Below, piece after piece: positions 28,368 through 37,120 of a DNA stretch of 64,000 nucleotides. The position numbers and the translations under genes were made by a program. The notes below the pieces were generated by a model. The model was not told the DNA's origin, did not search any database, and saw only the letters and a program-made list of their open reading frames with translations. The DNA is taken from the NCBI RefSeq assembly GCF_011297335.1, contig NZ_JAAOTJ010000003.1, forward strand, positions 124,001-188,000, read 5' to 3'. Each line of letters begins with the position of its first letter. Position 1 is the first letter of the stretch. This DNA is from Catellatospora methionotrophica (lineage in GTDB: Bacteria; Actinomycetota; Actinomycetes; Mycobacteriales; Micromonosporaceae).

Positions 28368-29673
28368 TCCGGTGACGCCGCCAGACGACGTGGCCGTGGA
28401 GGCCCGACAGCTGCACGACACGCTGACCGCCCTGGGCGAGGGCCGGCACGCCATCGCCGTCGTGCTCAGCCAACTGCCCCGCATCCTCTCGCTGATCGAC
28501 GCCACCCCGGTCGAGGACGAAACCACCATCTCGCTGCGCGTCTACAACGTCGCCATCGTCGCCCTACTGCACCACCAGATGGGCGAACGGGCGGTGCCGC
28601 TCGCGGAGCGAGCCCGTGACGTCGTCATGCTCAGGCTGGGACCAGAACACGAGGTCACCCTGTCCATCCTGGAGACGCTCGCCTCGACGTACCAGCAGTC
28701 GGGCCAGCACACCCGTGCGGTGCAGCTGCTGGAGAAGGTACTGACCGCCCGGCAGACGACGCAGGACCCGGACGACCCGGACATCTGGCACGTGATGCAG
28801 AACCTCGGCGGCGCCTACCACGCCGCAGGACGACACCGCGAGGCGCTGGCGACCGTCGACCAGATCGAAGCCCACCACATCCGCACCGTCGGCCCCTGGC
28901 ACCGGTCGACGTTCATGGCGCGCAACAACCGGGCGGTGATCCTCCGCAGCGCCGGCGACCCGGCCGAGGCGATCCGGATCCTGGAGCTCCTGGTCCCCGA
29001 GATGGAGCAACACCTCGGCGCGCAGCACGCGGACACCGTCGACGTCCGCGACGGCCTGGCCCGGGCCCGGCGAGCCCACGCCCGCACGTCGGGCGCGCAC
29101 GCCGCCGCGAAGGCGGACCCCGCCCACCCCCGCCCCGCGCTGGCGGACACCGATGACCTGGAACCCGAGGGCGGCATCGACGAGATGTACGCCCTCGTAC
29201 GCGACCAGACCGCCGCGCGCGGCGCGCACGACCTGCACACGCTGATCGCGCGGGTCCGCGCCGCCACGACGCTGCGCAACCAGGGACACCTCGACGAGGC
29301 CCGCGAGGAGTTCGAACGGACGCTGGCCGACTGCGTCACCCACCTGGGCGAGAACCATCCGGTCACCCTCGACGCCCGGATCAGGCTGGCGTTCACGCTG
29401 TGGCGGCAGGACGAAGACGAGCAGGCACTGATCGCGACCGAGGTGCTCGTCGTCGACTGCGAACGGGAACTCGGGCGGCTGTCCCGGCTCACCATCACGG
29501 CCGTGACCATGCTCATCAACCTCTACAGCCTGCGGTCCAGGTCGCAGGACGCCGACCAACTGCTCGACGAGTGGCACGCTGACATCATCGAGGTGCTCGG
29601 ATTCGAGCACGAGCTCACTCGCCTGGTGCTCGCCCAGCGCACCTTGCGCCAGTACGGCATCGACCAATTGTGA
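28360..29673 (+). CDS. TPR-repeat partner of the CHAT protease
   Basis: This is a 437-aa protein starting at GTG 28360, overlapping the CHAT gene by 8 bases. It is made almost wholly of tetratricopeptide-like repeats of the kinesin-light-chain type (VTLSILETLASTYQQSGQHT, NLGGAYHAAGRHREALATVD, TARNNRAVILRSAGDPAEA-like, VTLDARIRLAFTLWRQ). There is no enzymatic domain, signal peptide or TM helix. Coupled translation suggests a stoichiometric partner that scaffolds or senses for the CHAT protease. Other actinobacterial TPR proteins of this type pair with NB-ARC or kinase proteins, so the CHAT link is inferred from overlap alone. Confidence 0.8.
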   Translation: MRDPVTPPDDVAVEARQLHDTLTALGEGRHAIAVVLSQLPRILSLIDATPVEDETTISLRVYNVAIVALLHHQMGERAVPLAERARDVVMLRLGPEHEVTLSILETLASTYQQSGQHTRAVQLLEKVLTARQTTQDPDDPDIWHVMQNLGGAYHAAGRHREALATVDQIEAHHIRTVGPWHRSTFMARNNRAVILRSAGDPAEAIRILELLVPEMEQHLGAQHADTVDVRDGLARARRAHARTSGAHAAAKADPAHPRPALADTDDLEPEGGIDEMYALVRDQTAARGAHDLHTLIARVRAATTLRNQGHLDEAREEFERTLADCVTHLGENHPVTLDARIRLAFTLWRQDEDEQALIATEVLVVDCERELGRLSRLTITAVTMLINLYSLRSRSQDADQLLDEWHADIIEVLGFEHELTRLVLAQRTLRQYGIDQL

Positions 29674-30010
29674 CCCGCCGCGGCGGTACCGGCAGACAGC
29701 GGAGCGAGGCACCAGAAAGACCCGTCCGGCGCCAGAACCCAATGACGAGCTCGACCTGCACCGATCCGACGGCTAAGGCAGACGTATCCGCAGGAACACA
29801 AACGGTGTTCGCCATGATTGATCTTGGCGAACATCGTTGGGATTTGATTGGTGTCCGAGGGGGCATTTGAACACCGCTTTTCGGCGTCCATGATGCATTT
29901 GGGTGTTCATGTGCAGCACGATATCAGCCTAATTCATCTCAGATCGGGCCAGAAACTGCGAGGGCCGGCGCGAGATCGATTTCTTCCGCACCAGCGGGGT
30001 TAAACGCAGT
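29674..30010. other. 337-nt convergent intergenic region with inverted repeats
   Basis: This lies between the ends of the TPR gene and of toxin cassette copy 2. It opens with the 12-bp palindrome CCGCCGCGGCGG (29675-29686). At 29803-29836 two 12-base arms around TGTTCGCCA and TGGCGAACA (one G-T pair, 10-base loop) form a hairpin. A second pair, TGAACACC near 29868 and GGTGTTCA near 29902, is further apart. The AT-rich stretch differs in composition from its neighbours. No gene is seen, and the repeats may be terminators or the trace of a past insertion. Confidence 0.45.
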
Positions 30011-30316
30011 TCACGCGTAGTACTTGTGCGCCGTTTCCGGTACCTCACCGGATTGCATAAACTTTGTGATGATCGCACCGGCAACCCGCACTACCTTGAG
30101 CCGGTCGGATGAGGGGTCGTGTCCGCCGACCACGAGCTGAGAGCCGGATATCACGAGGTCACCTTGGACGGCTCCGTCCTCCGCACATGGCCTCACTGCC
30201 GGACTCACCGGGTCGAACAGCACGTAGCCTGCGGCCGTGCTGCCGCCATCGGCCTCCCAGCGGTAGAGGACGCCGCTCGGCAGCTCCGCGACTTTGAACA
30301 CGCCCAGTACGAACAC
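30011..30316 (-). CDS. Presumed immunity protein, cassette copy 2
   Basis: This is a 101-aa paralogue of 13826-14131 with the same first 26 residues (FVLGVFKVAELPSGVLYRWE) and the same end (PETAHKYYA). Differences cluster in the middle (TAAGYVLFDPVSPAV, GSQLVVGGHDPSS). It starts at GTG 30316 with AAGGGG at good spacing, 15 bases after the toxin stop. The presence of a separate, diverged partner for each nearly identical toxin suggests either cross-protection or matching of subtle toxin differences. The immunity role is inferred from position only. Confidence 0.6.
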   Translation of the reverse strand: MFVLGVFKVAELPSGVLYRWEADGGSTAAGYVLFDPVSPAVRPCAEDGAVQGDLVISGSQLVVGGHDPSSDRLKVVRVAGAIITKFMQSGEVPETAHKYYA

Positions 30317-30331
30317 GCGCTGACCCCTTCG

Positions 30332-31594
30332 TTACCCCTGGAACCCTAGACCGTCGGCTGCGGCAGCACCTTCGTTCCAGGGGTGGCCTGCCTCGATCGT
30401 GGCGTTGTGGGCCTTCATGTAACTGGGATCGCCGGTCCTGGCCATGTGCTGAGATTCGTACAGCTCGTGACGGAGCAGGTCGAGGTCGGCCGGGTGCGGG
30501 GTGCCGTTGGCGAGCCGCTGCCACGCTTCGGCGATTCGCGGGTTGGGGTCGAAGCGCGCCATCTCCCCCGGCGGGAAATAGTCGAGCAGGTGCTCCTCGT
30601 GAAAGAGGTGGTTCTTGATCTGAATGACGTCGTCGGGCGTGAAGCCGTGTTCGGCGGCCGTTGCCGCCACGTCCGCCACGTCGTCGGCTGATCGGATCTC
30701 GTCGTACATCTCTGATGCCCAGCGGGCGTCCCAGTCGCCGGCGTCTCTGGGCCGCCGGACGATGCCGCCGCTCTGCAAGATGTCGAAGCCCGCGTCGCCG
30801 TCGAGATGTGAGGATGGTGTACCGGACCGGCGCGCCATAAGGCGAGCCATGGTCTCGACGATCTCGTCCAGCTTCCGCAGCGCAGGTGACAGATTGCGCA
30901 GGCTGGAGGTGAGCGCCTTGATCAGCCGCATGATCCGTGCGCCCCACTTCGCGACGAGGGCTGCCACTTGGGCCTCGACGTAGGGCGTGGCGAGACCGAA
31001 GGTGCCGAGCGTCTCTGCCGTCCACAGCGGGATCCGAGCGATGATGATTGACACCAGCTCGCCGATGAGGTCGCGTACGAGGGTGCGAACGAGGCTGACC
31101 AGTGATCCGGTCATCTCCACGACAACGCTCATCGCCTCCGACGCCTTCGCCAAGCCCATCGCCAGCTCGAAAGTGTCAGCGGCCTGCGTGCGGTAGGCAA
31201 CGGCGGCAGGACCACGCCAGTCCGGGATGTCGTAGCGGACGCCCCGAAGGTACAGGTCGGCAATGTCGTCATGCTCCACGGCGACGTTTCGCCAGGTCTG
31301 TGCATTCGCAGCGACCTGGTCCGGGTCGCCGGCAAGCCAGTCGAGCACGTTCGACAGCGGTTCGACATGCTCGACGACCCAACCGAAGCCGGCGGTGACG
31401 AGTGCGCCCACCGGATCGAGTACCCAAACGGCGCCTTCGGCGACGGTACCGACACCACCCAGTGTGCCGTCGACCCAGGAGCCACTCCTGACGCCACCGA
31501 TCAGCAAGTCCAGGGTCTCGACGATACCGAGGCCCGAGTACCACGTTGTCGTGTCGACCCGTGGCGCGACCAGTGGAAGAGCGGGGTCCGGCAC
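30332..31594 (-). CDS. WXG/ESX-type polymorphic toxin, cassette copy 2
   Basis: The 420-aa product has the same length and domain layout as 14147-15409. The N-terminal 180 residues differ at many positions (PALPLVAPRVDTTTWYSGLG against PEAKNPLVAPRVDTTAWYSG). From about residue 185 the two are almost the same, and residues near 264-368 come from DNA without any difference. The C-terminal domain with HEEHLLDYFPPGEMARF and HELYESQHMARTGDPSYM is the presumed toxin. All four genes of this cassette are intact and closely packed, so this copy is likely functional. Confidence 0.72.
   Translation of the reverse strand: MPDPALPLVAPRVDTTTWYSGLGIVETLDLLIGGVRSGSWVDGTLGGVGTVAEGAVWVLDPVGALVTAGFGWVVEHVEPLSNVLDWLAGDPDQVAANAQTWRNVAVEHDDIADLYLRGVRYDIPDWRGPAAVAYRTQAADTFELAMGLAKASEAMSVVVEMTGSLVSLVRTLVRDLIGELVSIIIARIPLWTAETLGTFGLATPYVEAQVAALVAKWGARIMRLIKALTSSLRNLSPALRKLDEIVETMARLMARRSGTPSSHLDGDAGFDILQSGGIVRRPRDAGDWDARWASEMYDEIRSADDVADVAATAAEHGFTPDDVIQIKNHLFHEEHLLDYFPPGEMARFDPNPRIAEAWQRLANGTPHPADLDLLRHELYESQHMARTGDPSYMKAHNATIEAGHPWNEGAAAADGLGFQG
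30492..30802. repeat. 311-bp identical tract, toxin copy 2
   Basis: This is the partner of 14307-14617, in direct orientation and 16,185 bases apart. First flanking differences are at 30491 (C against G) and 30803 (G against C). Recombination between the two could delete or duplicate the intervening 16 kb, which carries the ThuA and CHAT loci. Confidence 0.8.
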
Positions 31595-31597
31595 GGC

Positions 31598-31954
31598 TCA
31601 GGCCTGCCTGTCGCCAGAACGGCTGTGGGTGAGGGCATCGAGTTGAGCGCTGATCCGGTTGTCCGCGGCCTGATAGGTCGGGCCGATCGAGTTCAGAGCG
31701 GCACCCATGGACTCCATGTGTTGTGCCGACATCTGCATCAACGCGGCGATGCGCGTCTGGAGCGGCACTAGGTTCGCCGGGATGAAGGCGCACGCTTTGC
31801 CGTAGGCATCGCCATCCATACTCACGTGGCGTGCGGCTCCATATGCCATGTCAGCGCGATCCGCCAGACGATCGACTGTCTGGGCATGTCGGCTGATCTG
31901 CTCGTCGGGCGCAACGATCTCCGCGCTCGCGCCGCCATCATCAGTGGTCAGCAT
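31598..31954 (-). CDS. WXG-like ESX secretion partner (copy 2)
   Basis: The 118-aa product starts at ATG 31954, inside the end of the preceding YbaB-like gene (14-base overlap). The frame runs open upstream without a ribosome binding site. The product is helical throughout (DEQISRHAQTVDRLADRADM, LQTRIAALMQMSAQHMESMG), like small ESX/WXG100-family proteins that accompany type VII secreted toxins, although a clear central WXG is absent. It ends 3 bases before the toxin GTG. The copy-1 version carries an amber codon at the position of Gln19. Confidence 0.7.
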   Translation of the reverse strand: MLTTDDGGASAEIVAPDEQISRHAQTVDRLADRADMAYGAARHVSMDGDAYGKACAFIPANLVPLQTRIAALMQMSAQHMESMGAALNSIGPTYQAADNRISAQLDALTHSRSGDRQA

Positions 31955-32267
31955 TGCCGAATCCCGACTCGACAGTGAGTTCACGAACGTGTGCGGCAAG
32001 CGCCTGATGGGCGGCGTCTGTAGCGGCCAGCACGCCTTGAGCAATCCGCTCCACGGGCCAGCTACGGACACGCTCGTCGAGCTTGAGATCCTTGAGACGC
32101 CCTGCCTGATCAACGGTTGCGGTAATCAACCCATGGCCAATGGAGGCATCGACCCTCAGATCACGGACCTGCGTTGCCAGGTCTGCAGCCCGACGGGCAC
32201 GGTCTTCCAGCACGACCTGCCAAGCTTCGATGCGGTCGTCGAGCCTGTCTGCATCGGATTCGAACAC
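31941..32267 (-). CDS. YbaB/EbfC-like small protein (copy 2)
   Basis: This 108-aa protein is the first gene of cassette copy 2. An N-terminal coiled coil (DADRLDDRIEAWQVVLEDRA) is followed by a compact part with the sequence ITATVDQAGRLKDLKLDERV, which matches the beta-hairpin pattern of YbaB/EbfC proteins (TVTVDxxGxLxxLxLD). YbaB members bind nucleoid DNA, but in actinobacterial ESX cassettes their role is not known, and they may chaperone the toxin. No strong ribosome binding site is visible at ATG 32267. Confidence 0.65.
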   Translation of the reverse strand: MFESDADRLDDRIEAWQVVLEDRARRAADLATQVRDLRVDASIGHGLITATVDQAGRLKDLKLDERVRSWPVERIAQGVLAATDAAHQALAAHVRELTVESGFGNADH

Positions 32268-32520
32268 GTGGCAGCCGCCTCCCCCGAGCCTGTCAACCCA
32301 GGACGCAGGCTAGCACCAGGGGCCCAGCAGCCCTGCCGTCGATGCGATAGGCCCCAGAATGGATCACACCGCCGACTCGGGTGACGAGCGCCGCAGCGGG
32401 CAGCTGTAGCAATGTTCACCCGACTGGGGCTAGCCCGCAGGGTCTGCAGCCACGACCGATGGAGTAAGACGTATGCCTGGGTGACAAACTGCTCGACATG
32501 GCATCGACGTCCTTGTCACG

Positions 32521-33177
32521 ATGCTGAGCGTGCGCGTCATGCTCGACACCAACCTGCGGTCGTACCTGGGCGACGCGGGCATGGTGCGAACGTTCGACGC
32601 CGAGGTCACCCGGCGGTCGATTCGGGTGATGATGGCGCCGAGCACGCTGGTCGAAGTGCTGGGCCATCCGAAACTCGATGTTCGGTAGCGAATCCTCAAG
32701 GCCATCGGCACCGGCCGGCGGAACCGTCTGCCGACCGAGGCCAGCGCCGAGGCTGCGGAGTTGGTCGCCGAGGCGCAGCGGACACGTCCTCGTTGGCTGC
32801 GCCAGATCCCGGATGCGGGACGGGTCGCTCACCTGCACACCTTCTGGACCAAAACCGGATGGCGTGATGCCCTCTCCGACTCGCGTTCACAGCACGATTA
32901 CGTCACGGCTCAGCGCGAGGTCACCGACTACCTGGTCGGCCGCCAACGCGAGCAGCGATCACGACTTCTCAAGTCGGATTTCTCCGTCCGCCCGCTGACC
33001 GCGATCATCCTGCGGCCCGACGAAAACCCGGTTCCTCACCCACTGCTACCGGGCTGGTCCGGCGAGCAGGTGGAGGCATGGCGGGCAAATCTCCGCTGCT
33101 ACTACTGGCACCAGCTGGTGACTGTCGCCGGACGATCGGTGGTCACCAGCGAGGACACCACCGCGGCAGACTGGGTC
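32521..33177 (+). pseudogene. PIN-like domain gene, amber-interrupted and truncated
   Basis: ATG 32521 opens a frame beginning LSVRVMLDTNLRSYLGDAG, with an acidic residue and DTN as in PIN-domain RNases, and continuing APSTLVEVLGHPKL. A TAG at 32686-32688 stops it, yet the same frame runs on with coherent protein (RILKAIGTGRRNRLPTEASA, HLHTFWTKTGWRDALSDSR, YYWHQLVTVAGRSVVTSEDT). After ADWV near 33177 the sense is lost, so the C-terminal part with the remaining acidic residues appears deleted. PIN proteins are usually toxin-type RNases. No partner antitoxin is visible. Confidence 0.55.
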
Positions 33178-33337
33178 GTTCATCGCCGACCTCGGCCCGC
33201 TGCGCGGGACGCTGAACACGTCTGCCGCGGAAGGGCCAGTCCGCCTTTACGCTGGCGCCTTGGAACGGATATTTCCGTCCACCGCCGCAGCGACGATCCA
33301 CAACTCCACCATCCCATCGGAACCGGACGTCGCTGCC

Positions 33338-33928
33338 ATGGCATCCCCGCACCCGATGACCAGGGAACAGCTGGCCGCGGTTCGTGACCAGGCACGTGAG
33401 ATGGCCGAGCGAACGTGCTTCCGGCAGGCGGCTGCTGCGCTCGCGAAGGTCGAACGACTGGCGAGGCAGACCTTCGGCAGCACTGACGGCGACGTGCTGC
33501 AGGTGCGACACGAGCTGGCACAGTCCCTGTTCGAAAGTGGCGACTATCGCAGCGCCGCGCCTGTCTATCAAGGGTTAGCCGCGGATCTTGCCGACTCTGA
33601 TCTGGCGGACCTGCTGTTCGAATGTCGGCAGAAGGCAGCGAGCTGCCACGCGCTCACCGGCAATCCGGGCGATGCCCTGCGCGAGCTGGACGAGTTACTC
33701 GACGACAAACGACAGTTCTACGGTGAGACCGATCCACGAACGTCCGAACTACGCAAGCAGATCGGCCTGCTTCAGTTCGGCCTGGGCGAACGATCGGCTG
33801 CCCAAAAAACGCTCTTTGGGTTGCTTGACGATCTGCGTTTGCTGCCCGGCAGCGGCACGCGGGCGGATGACTTGGCGAAGCTGCTCAGCAACCTCGGGAT
33901 CGACAGCCCCGCGCGCGGGACCGTTTGA
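33338..33928 (+). CDS. TPR-repeat protein, possibly a fragment
   Basis: This is a 196-aa product from ATG 33338. A TTG at 33260 would add 26 residues of low-complexity linker. It consists of TPR-like helices (AAALAKVERLARQTFGSTDG, VRHELAQSLFESGDYRSAAP, ALRELDELLDDKRQFYGETD, QIGLLQFGLGERSAAQKTLF). The same kind of tail follows the kinase domain of the protein encoded at 37117-38667, so this may be the surviving C-terminus of a lost TPR-containing signalling protein. It sits directly after the broken PIN-like gene and before the split GmrSD gene, in a region that shows decay. Confidence 0.5.
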   Translation: MASPHPMTREQLAAVRDQAREMAERTCFRQAAAALAKVERLARQTFGSTDGDVLQVRHELAQSLFESGDYRSAAPVYQGLAADLADSDLADLLFECRQKAASCHALTGNPGDALRELDELLDDKRQFYGETDPRTSELRKQIGLLQFGLGERSAAQKTLFGLLDDLRLLPGSGTRADDLAKLLSNLGIDSPARGTV

Positions 33929-34094
33929 CGCCTGGCGCGAGACGATGGGTGCGCGACCGGGCCAGACCGGTGCCGTTTCGGGGTGACGCCACCCGACACG
34001 TCTGGAGTCCACGAGACAGTCGCCTTCCCGACAGACCTCTAATGGACCTGCCCTGCGTGGGAGGATCACCTGATCCATAGCGGCTGGAGGCGCG

Positions 34095-36143
34095 GTGAAG
34101 GCAAGCGAAACGACGTTAAAGGGCCTCCTACAAGGTGAGCGTCAGTATCTGGTTCCGCTCTACCAACGCCGATACAGCTGGAAACGCCATCACCTTCAGC
34201 AACTGTGGGATGACATCCTCAGTCTGGAACACGCTGACGCCTCAACCACACACTTCCTCGGGTCATTGGTTCTCGCTCCAAGCCCGGCCAACACCCCGGC
34301 AGGTGTGCAGAGCTGGCTGGTGGTGGATGGCCAGCAACGACTGACCACCCTCAGCATCCTGCTATGCGCTATTCGTGATCATTTAAGGAATGGGGACCCA
34401 CACGCAGCCGCGAGAATCGATGATCTCTATTTACTCAACAAATACGCGGTCGGGCATGAGCGTTACACGCTGCTACCCACGCAGGCCGATCGCAGGTCAT
34501 GGATTTCTCTTGTGGAGCACACGCCTGACGCGGGCGGTGATGACCTTGTCGGCCAGGCCTACAACTTCTTCAGGTCTGTCCTCGCCACGACCGACGACAC
34601 CGAACCACCTCTCGACCTGGCACGGGTCGAGCAGGTCATTGTGGGCCGCCTCAGCATTGTGGAAATCGCCGCGCATGCCGACGACAACGTTCACCGCATC
34701 TTCGAATCGCTCAACCACACCGGCCAGCGGCTCACCCAGGCAGACCTGCTCCGCAATTACCTTTTCATGCGGCTGACGACCCGAGCCGATCACGTATACG
34801 AGTTCCAGTGGCTGCCTTTGCAGAACCTGCTCGATGATGACCAGCTCACTCAGCTTGTCTAGCTTGACCTGGTGCTCCGCGGCGATGACCGTGCCACGCA
34901 GGAGTCCACTTACCACTTTCAACAGCAGCGGTTGAAGCAGCTCGCCGGCGAGGCTGAAGTCGAGGCTTGGATCGTCGAGCTGCACCGTCGAGCGCGGCTC
35001 TATGACCGGATCTTGCGCCCGGAGAAGGAGCCGCACCCGACACTGCGCCGTGCGTTGGACCGGCTCAAGCGCTGGGGTGCGGCCGTTGTCGAGCCGATCG
35101 CCTTGCTCGTGTCGCTGGCTCAGGACGACGGCCGCCTTACCCATGAGGAAGCCGCAAGTGCGCTGCGGGTGGTGGAGAGTTACCTCGTGCGGCGCATGAT
35201 CGCCGGTATCGCGACCAACAACACCAACCGCTTCCTCATGTCGGTGGTGAAGGACCTTCGTGACTCGGTGCCCACTGCGGCAGAGATCACTCGGCTGCTT
35301 TCCGCGCCCCGACGCCGCTTCCCGACTGACGCGTTGGTGCGTGAGGCGGTCCTGGCGAATCCATTCTATTGGAATGGTCGCGGGCCACAGCGTAGCTATG
35401 TACTGCGGTGCATCGAGGAGGCCTACGAACACGCGGAGCCCCTGGACTTCACCACCGCGAAGCTGACCATCGAGCACGTTCTGCCGCAGTCCCCCACCCC
35501 CGAGTGGCTGGAGATGCTGGCGACAGACGCGCCCGACGAGGCCCCTGATGAGCTCCACAGCTCGCTGGTGCATACCCTCGGCAACTTGAGCCTGACCGCG
35601 TACAACTCCAAGCTCGCCAACGACACCTTCGATGCGAAGAAGAAGATCCTGGCCGACAGCGGCCTGGTCATGAACCGCGAGATAGCCGACGCTCCGCGGT
35701 GGGGACGTACTGAGATCCACCGGCGCGGGCGCGCGATCGCCGAGAAGATCATCACGGTATGGCCAGGCCCGGACAATACCGCGAGCACTGAGCCCGTGAA
35801 GCCGCAGTGGTCCTTGATGACGACGGTGCTGGCGTCGGTGCCAGCCGGCCGCTGGACGAGCTACACCGATGTCGCGACGGTGATCGGTTCCCACCAGGTG
35901 CCTGTGGGTGTGCGTGTGGCCACCGTCGCGGTGCCCAACGCGCACCGTGTCCTCAAGCTCAATGGAACCATCTCGCCCGAGTTCCGCTGGCCCGACCCGC
36001 AGCGCACCGATGACCCACGAGCCGTGCTCGAGGCTGAGGGCGTCCAGTTCGACGCTCATGGCAAGGCTGCATCGAGCCAACGCATGACTGCGGACGAGCT
36101 GGCCAAGATGATCGGTCTGGAGATCGACGCCCCAGCCGAGTAG
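34095..36143 (+). pseudogene. DUF262-DUF1524-ATL (GmrSD-type) gene split by an amber codon
   Basis: Two open frames, 34095-34862 (255 aa) and 34872-36143 (423 aa), lie in the same reading frame, separated only by TAG 34860-34862 in the context DDDQLTQLV-stop-LDLVLRGDDRA. A Trp (TGG) there would restore one 682-aa protein. The first half is DUF262 (LVPLYQRRYSWKR, LVVDGQQRLTTLS). The second has the DUF1524 His motif (TIEHVLPQS, HTLGNLSLTAYNSKLAN) and then an MGMT/alkyltransferase-like DNA-binding domain (VPAGRWTSYTDVATVIGS, VPNAHRVLKLNG, DDPRAVLEAEGV). Intact relatives are type IV-like restriction enzymes. The ATL domain may target alkylated or unusual guanine in phage DNA. As written it is probably inactive, or two fragments might reassemble. 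Confidence 0.75.
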
Positions 36144-36157
36144 CCGGCGTCTGCGTC

Positions 36158-37120
36158 CTAGGCCTGTGGGTTCCGCAGCCGCGGGATCCACAGGCCACGG
36201 ATCGCCTCGGCGGCCGCGGAGTTCGCCGCATATGGCTCGTCCCAGCCGACCTCGGCTCCGACGTCCCAGAGTGCCTGCCGTACGCGACCGAACCTGATCC
36301 CCTGCTGCGCATACGTGTCATCGGTACGGACCAGCAGCGCCACCGGCGAGCTTCCGGGGTCCACGATCACCCGTGCCACGACTGCGGGAGCGGAGGCGGC
36401 AGTGTTGCCGTGTGGCTCGCCGCCTTCGACGGAGACCTCGAAGAGCACCACCTCATGGCCTCTCAGCAGGCGATCTTCGTCGTCGTCGTAAAGCTGCCAG
36501 GTCTCCACCATCCCTTCGCCGTAACGCGCGGTCAGACGAGACAGCTCAGCTTCCGCCTTCGGACCCAGGTCGTAGTCGGACGGCGTCGTCTTGCCCAACC
36601 AGATGGGCCCAGCCGCTGCGGCCTTCGATCCAGGCGAGCGCCGACCTGGACCCGATCGCGGTGGCTGGTAGATCGCTCGCGCGTGGGCGAGCCACCGGGC
36701 GTCGACCTCGTCGCTTCGGGTCCACCAGACGTCCAATTGCTCCTTCAGTTGGTCGCACAGACCGTTATCTGTCGTGACGATCGCGGCTTCGAATAGGTTG
36801 CGGGAGTTCGCCGAGGCGTTCGCAGAACCGACGATGCCAACAGGCGGTTCTGACTCGACGAGCATGACCTTGGCGTGTAGGCCGGGCAGCGAGCGCACGT
36901 CGACGCCCTGGTCCAGCCAGGTGCTGATGACCTCCGGATCGACTCCACCAGCGGAGACGACCCTGTCGGAGCCGTCCACGATCACCGAATCTCCAGGCTC
37001 CAGTTGAAGTAGGTCGGCTGCAGCAGCGCCGACGTAGGCGATGGCAGCGACGGTCCGGGCTTCGGTGCCGAGGTGGTCGGCAAGACCCGGCCATACGTCG
37101 TCGGCAACCAGCTGGATCAT
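36158..37120 (-). CDS. PLD-family nuclease-like protein
   Basis: The 320-aa product overlaps the kinase gene stop by four bases (ATGA), so it is cotranslated. One phospholipase-D HKD motif is visible, H82-x-K84 in GLHAKVMLVES, followed by GIVGSANASANS (N101, S103), the layout of single-HKD nucleases that dimerise (Nuc/BfiI type). The C-terminal 180 residues are not assigned (TWQLYDDDEDRLLRGHEVVL). Single-HKD PLD proteins occur as effectors in several restriction and defence operons. It is the last gene of the seven-gene minus-strand unit headed by the HTH-methylase. DNA cleavage is inferred from family. Confidence 0.75.
   Translation of the reverse strand: MIQLVADDVWPGLADHLGTEARTVAAIAYVGAAAADLLQLEPGDSVIVDGSDRVVSAGGVDPEVISTWLDQGVDVRSLPGLHAKVMLVESEPPVGIVGSANASANSRNLFEAAIVTTDNGLCDQLKEQLDVWWTRSDEVDARWLAHARAIYQPPRSGPGRRSPGSKAAAAGPIWLGKTTPSDYDLGPKAEAELSRLTARYGEGMVETWQLYDDDEDRLLRGHEVVLFEVSVEGGEPHGNTAASAPAVVARVIVDPGSSPVALLVRTDDTYAQQGIRFGRVRQALWDVGAEVGWDEPYAANSAAAEAIRGLWIPRLRNPQA

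Noticed and set aside
32412-32867. A 151-codon plus-strand frame overlapping the PIN-like remnant
   Set aside because: Its sequence is Arg/His/Pro-rich with no pattern. The other frame shows DTN and coherent helices on both sides of the TAG.
34860-34862. Genome-wide reassignment of TAG
   Set aside because: TAG is used as the normal final stop by intact genes here (the ThuA gene at 22761, the HTH-methylase at 47598, and the same GmrSD frame at 36143).
34497-36191. A 564-codon minus-strand frame across the split GmrSD gene, which might have made the plus strand non-coding
   Set aside because: The plus-strand frames carry clear DUF262, DUF1524 and ATL motifs; the minus frame has none.
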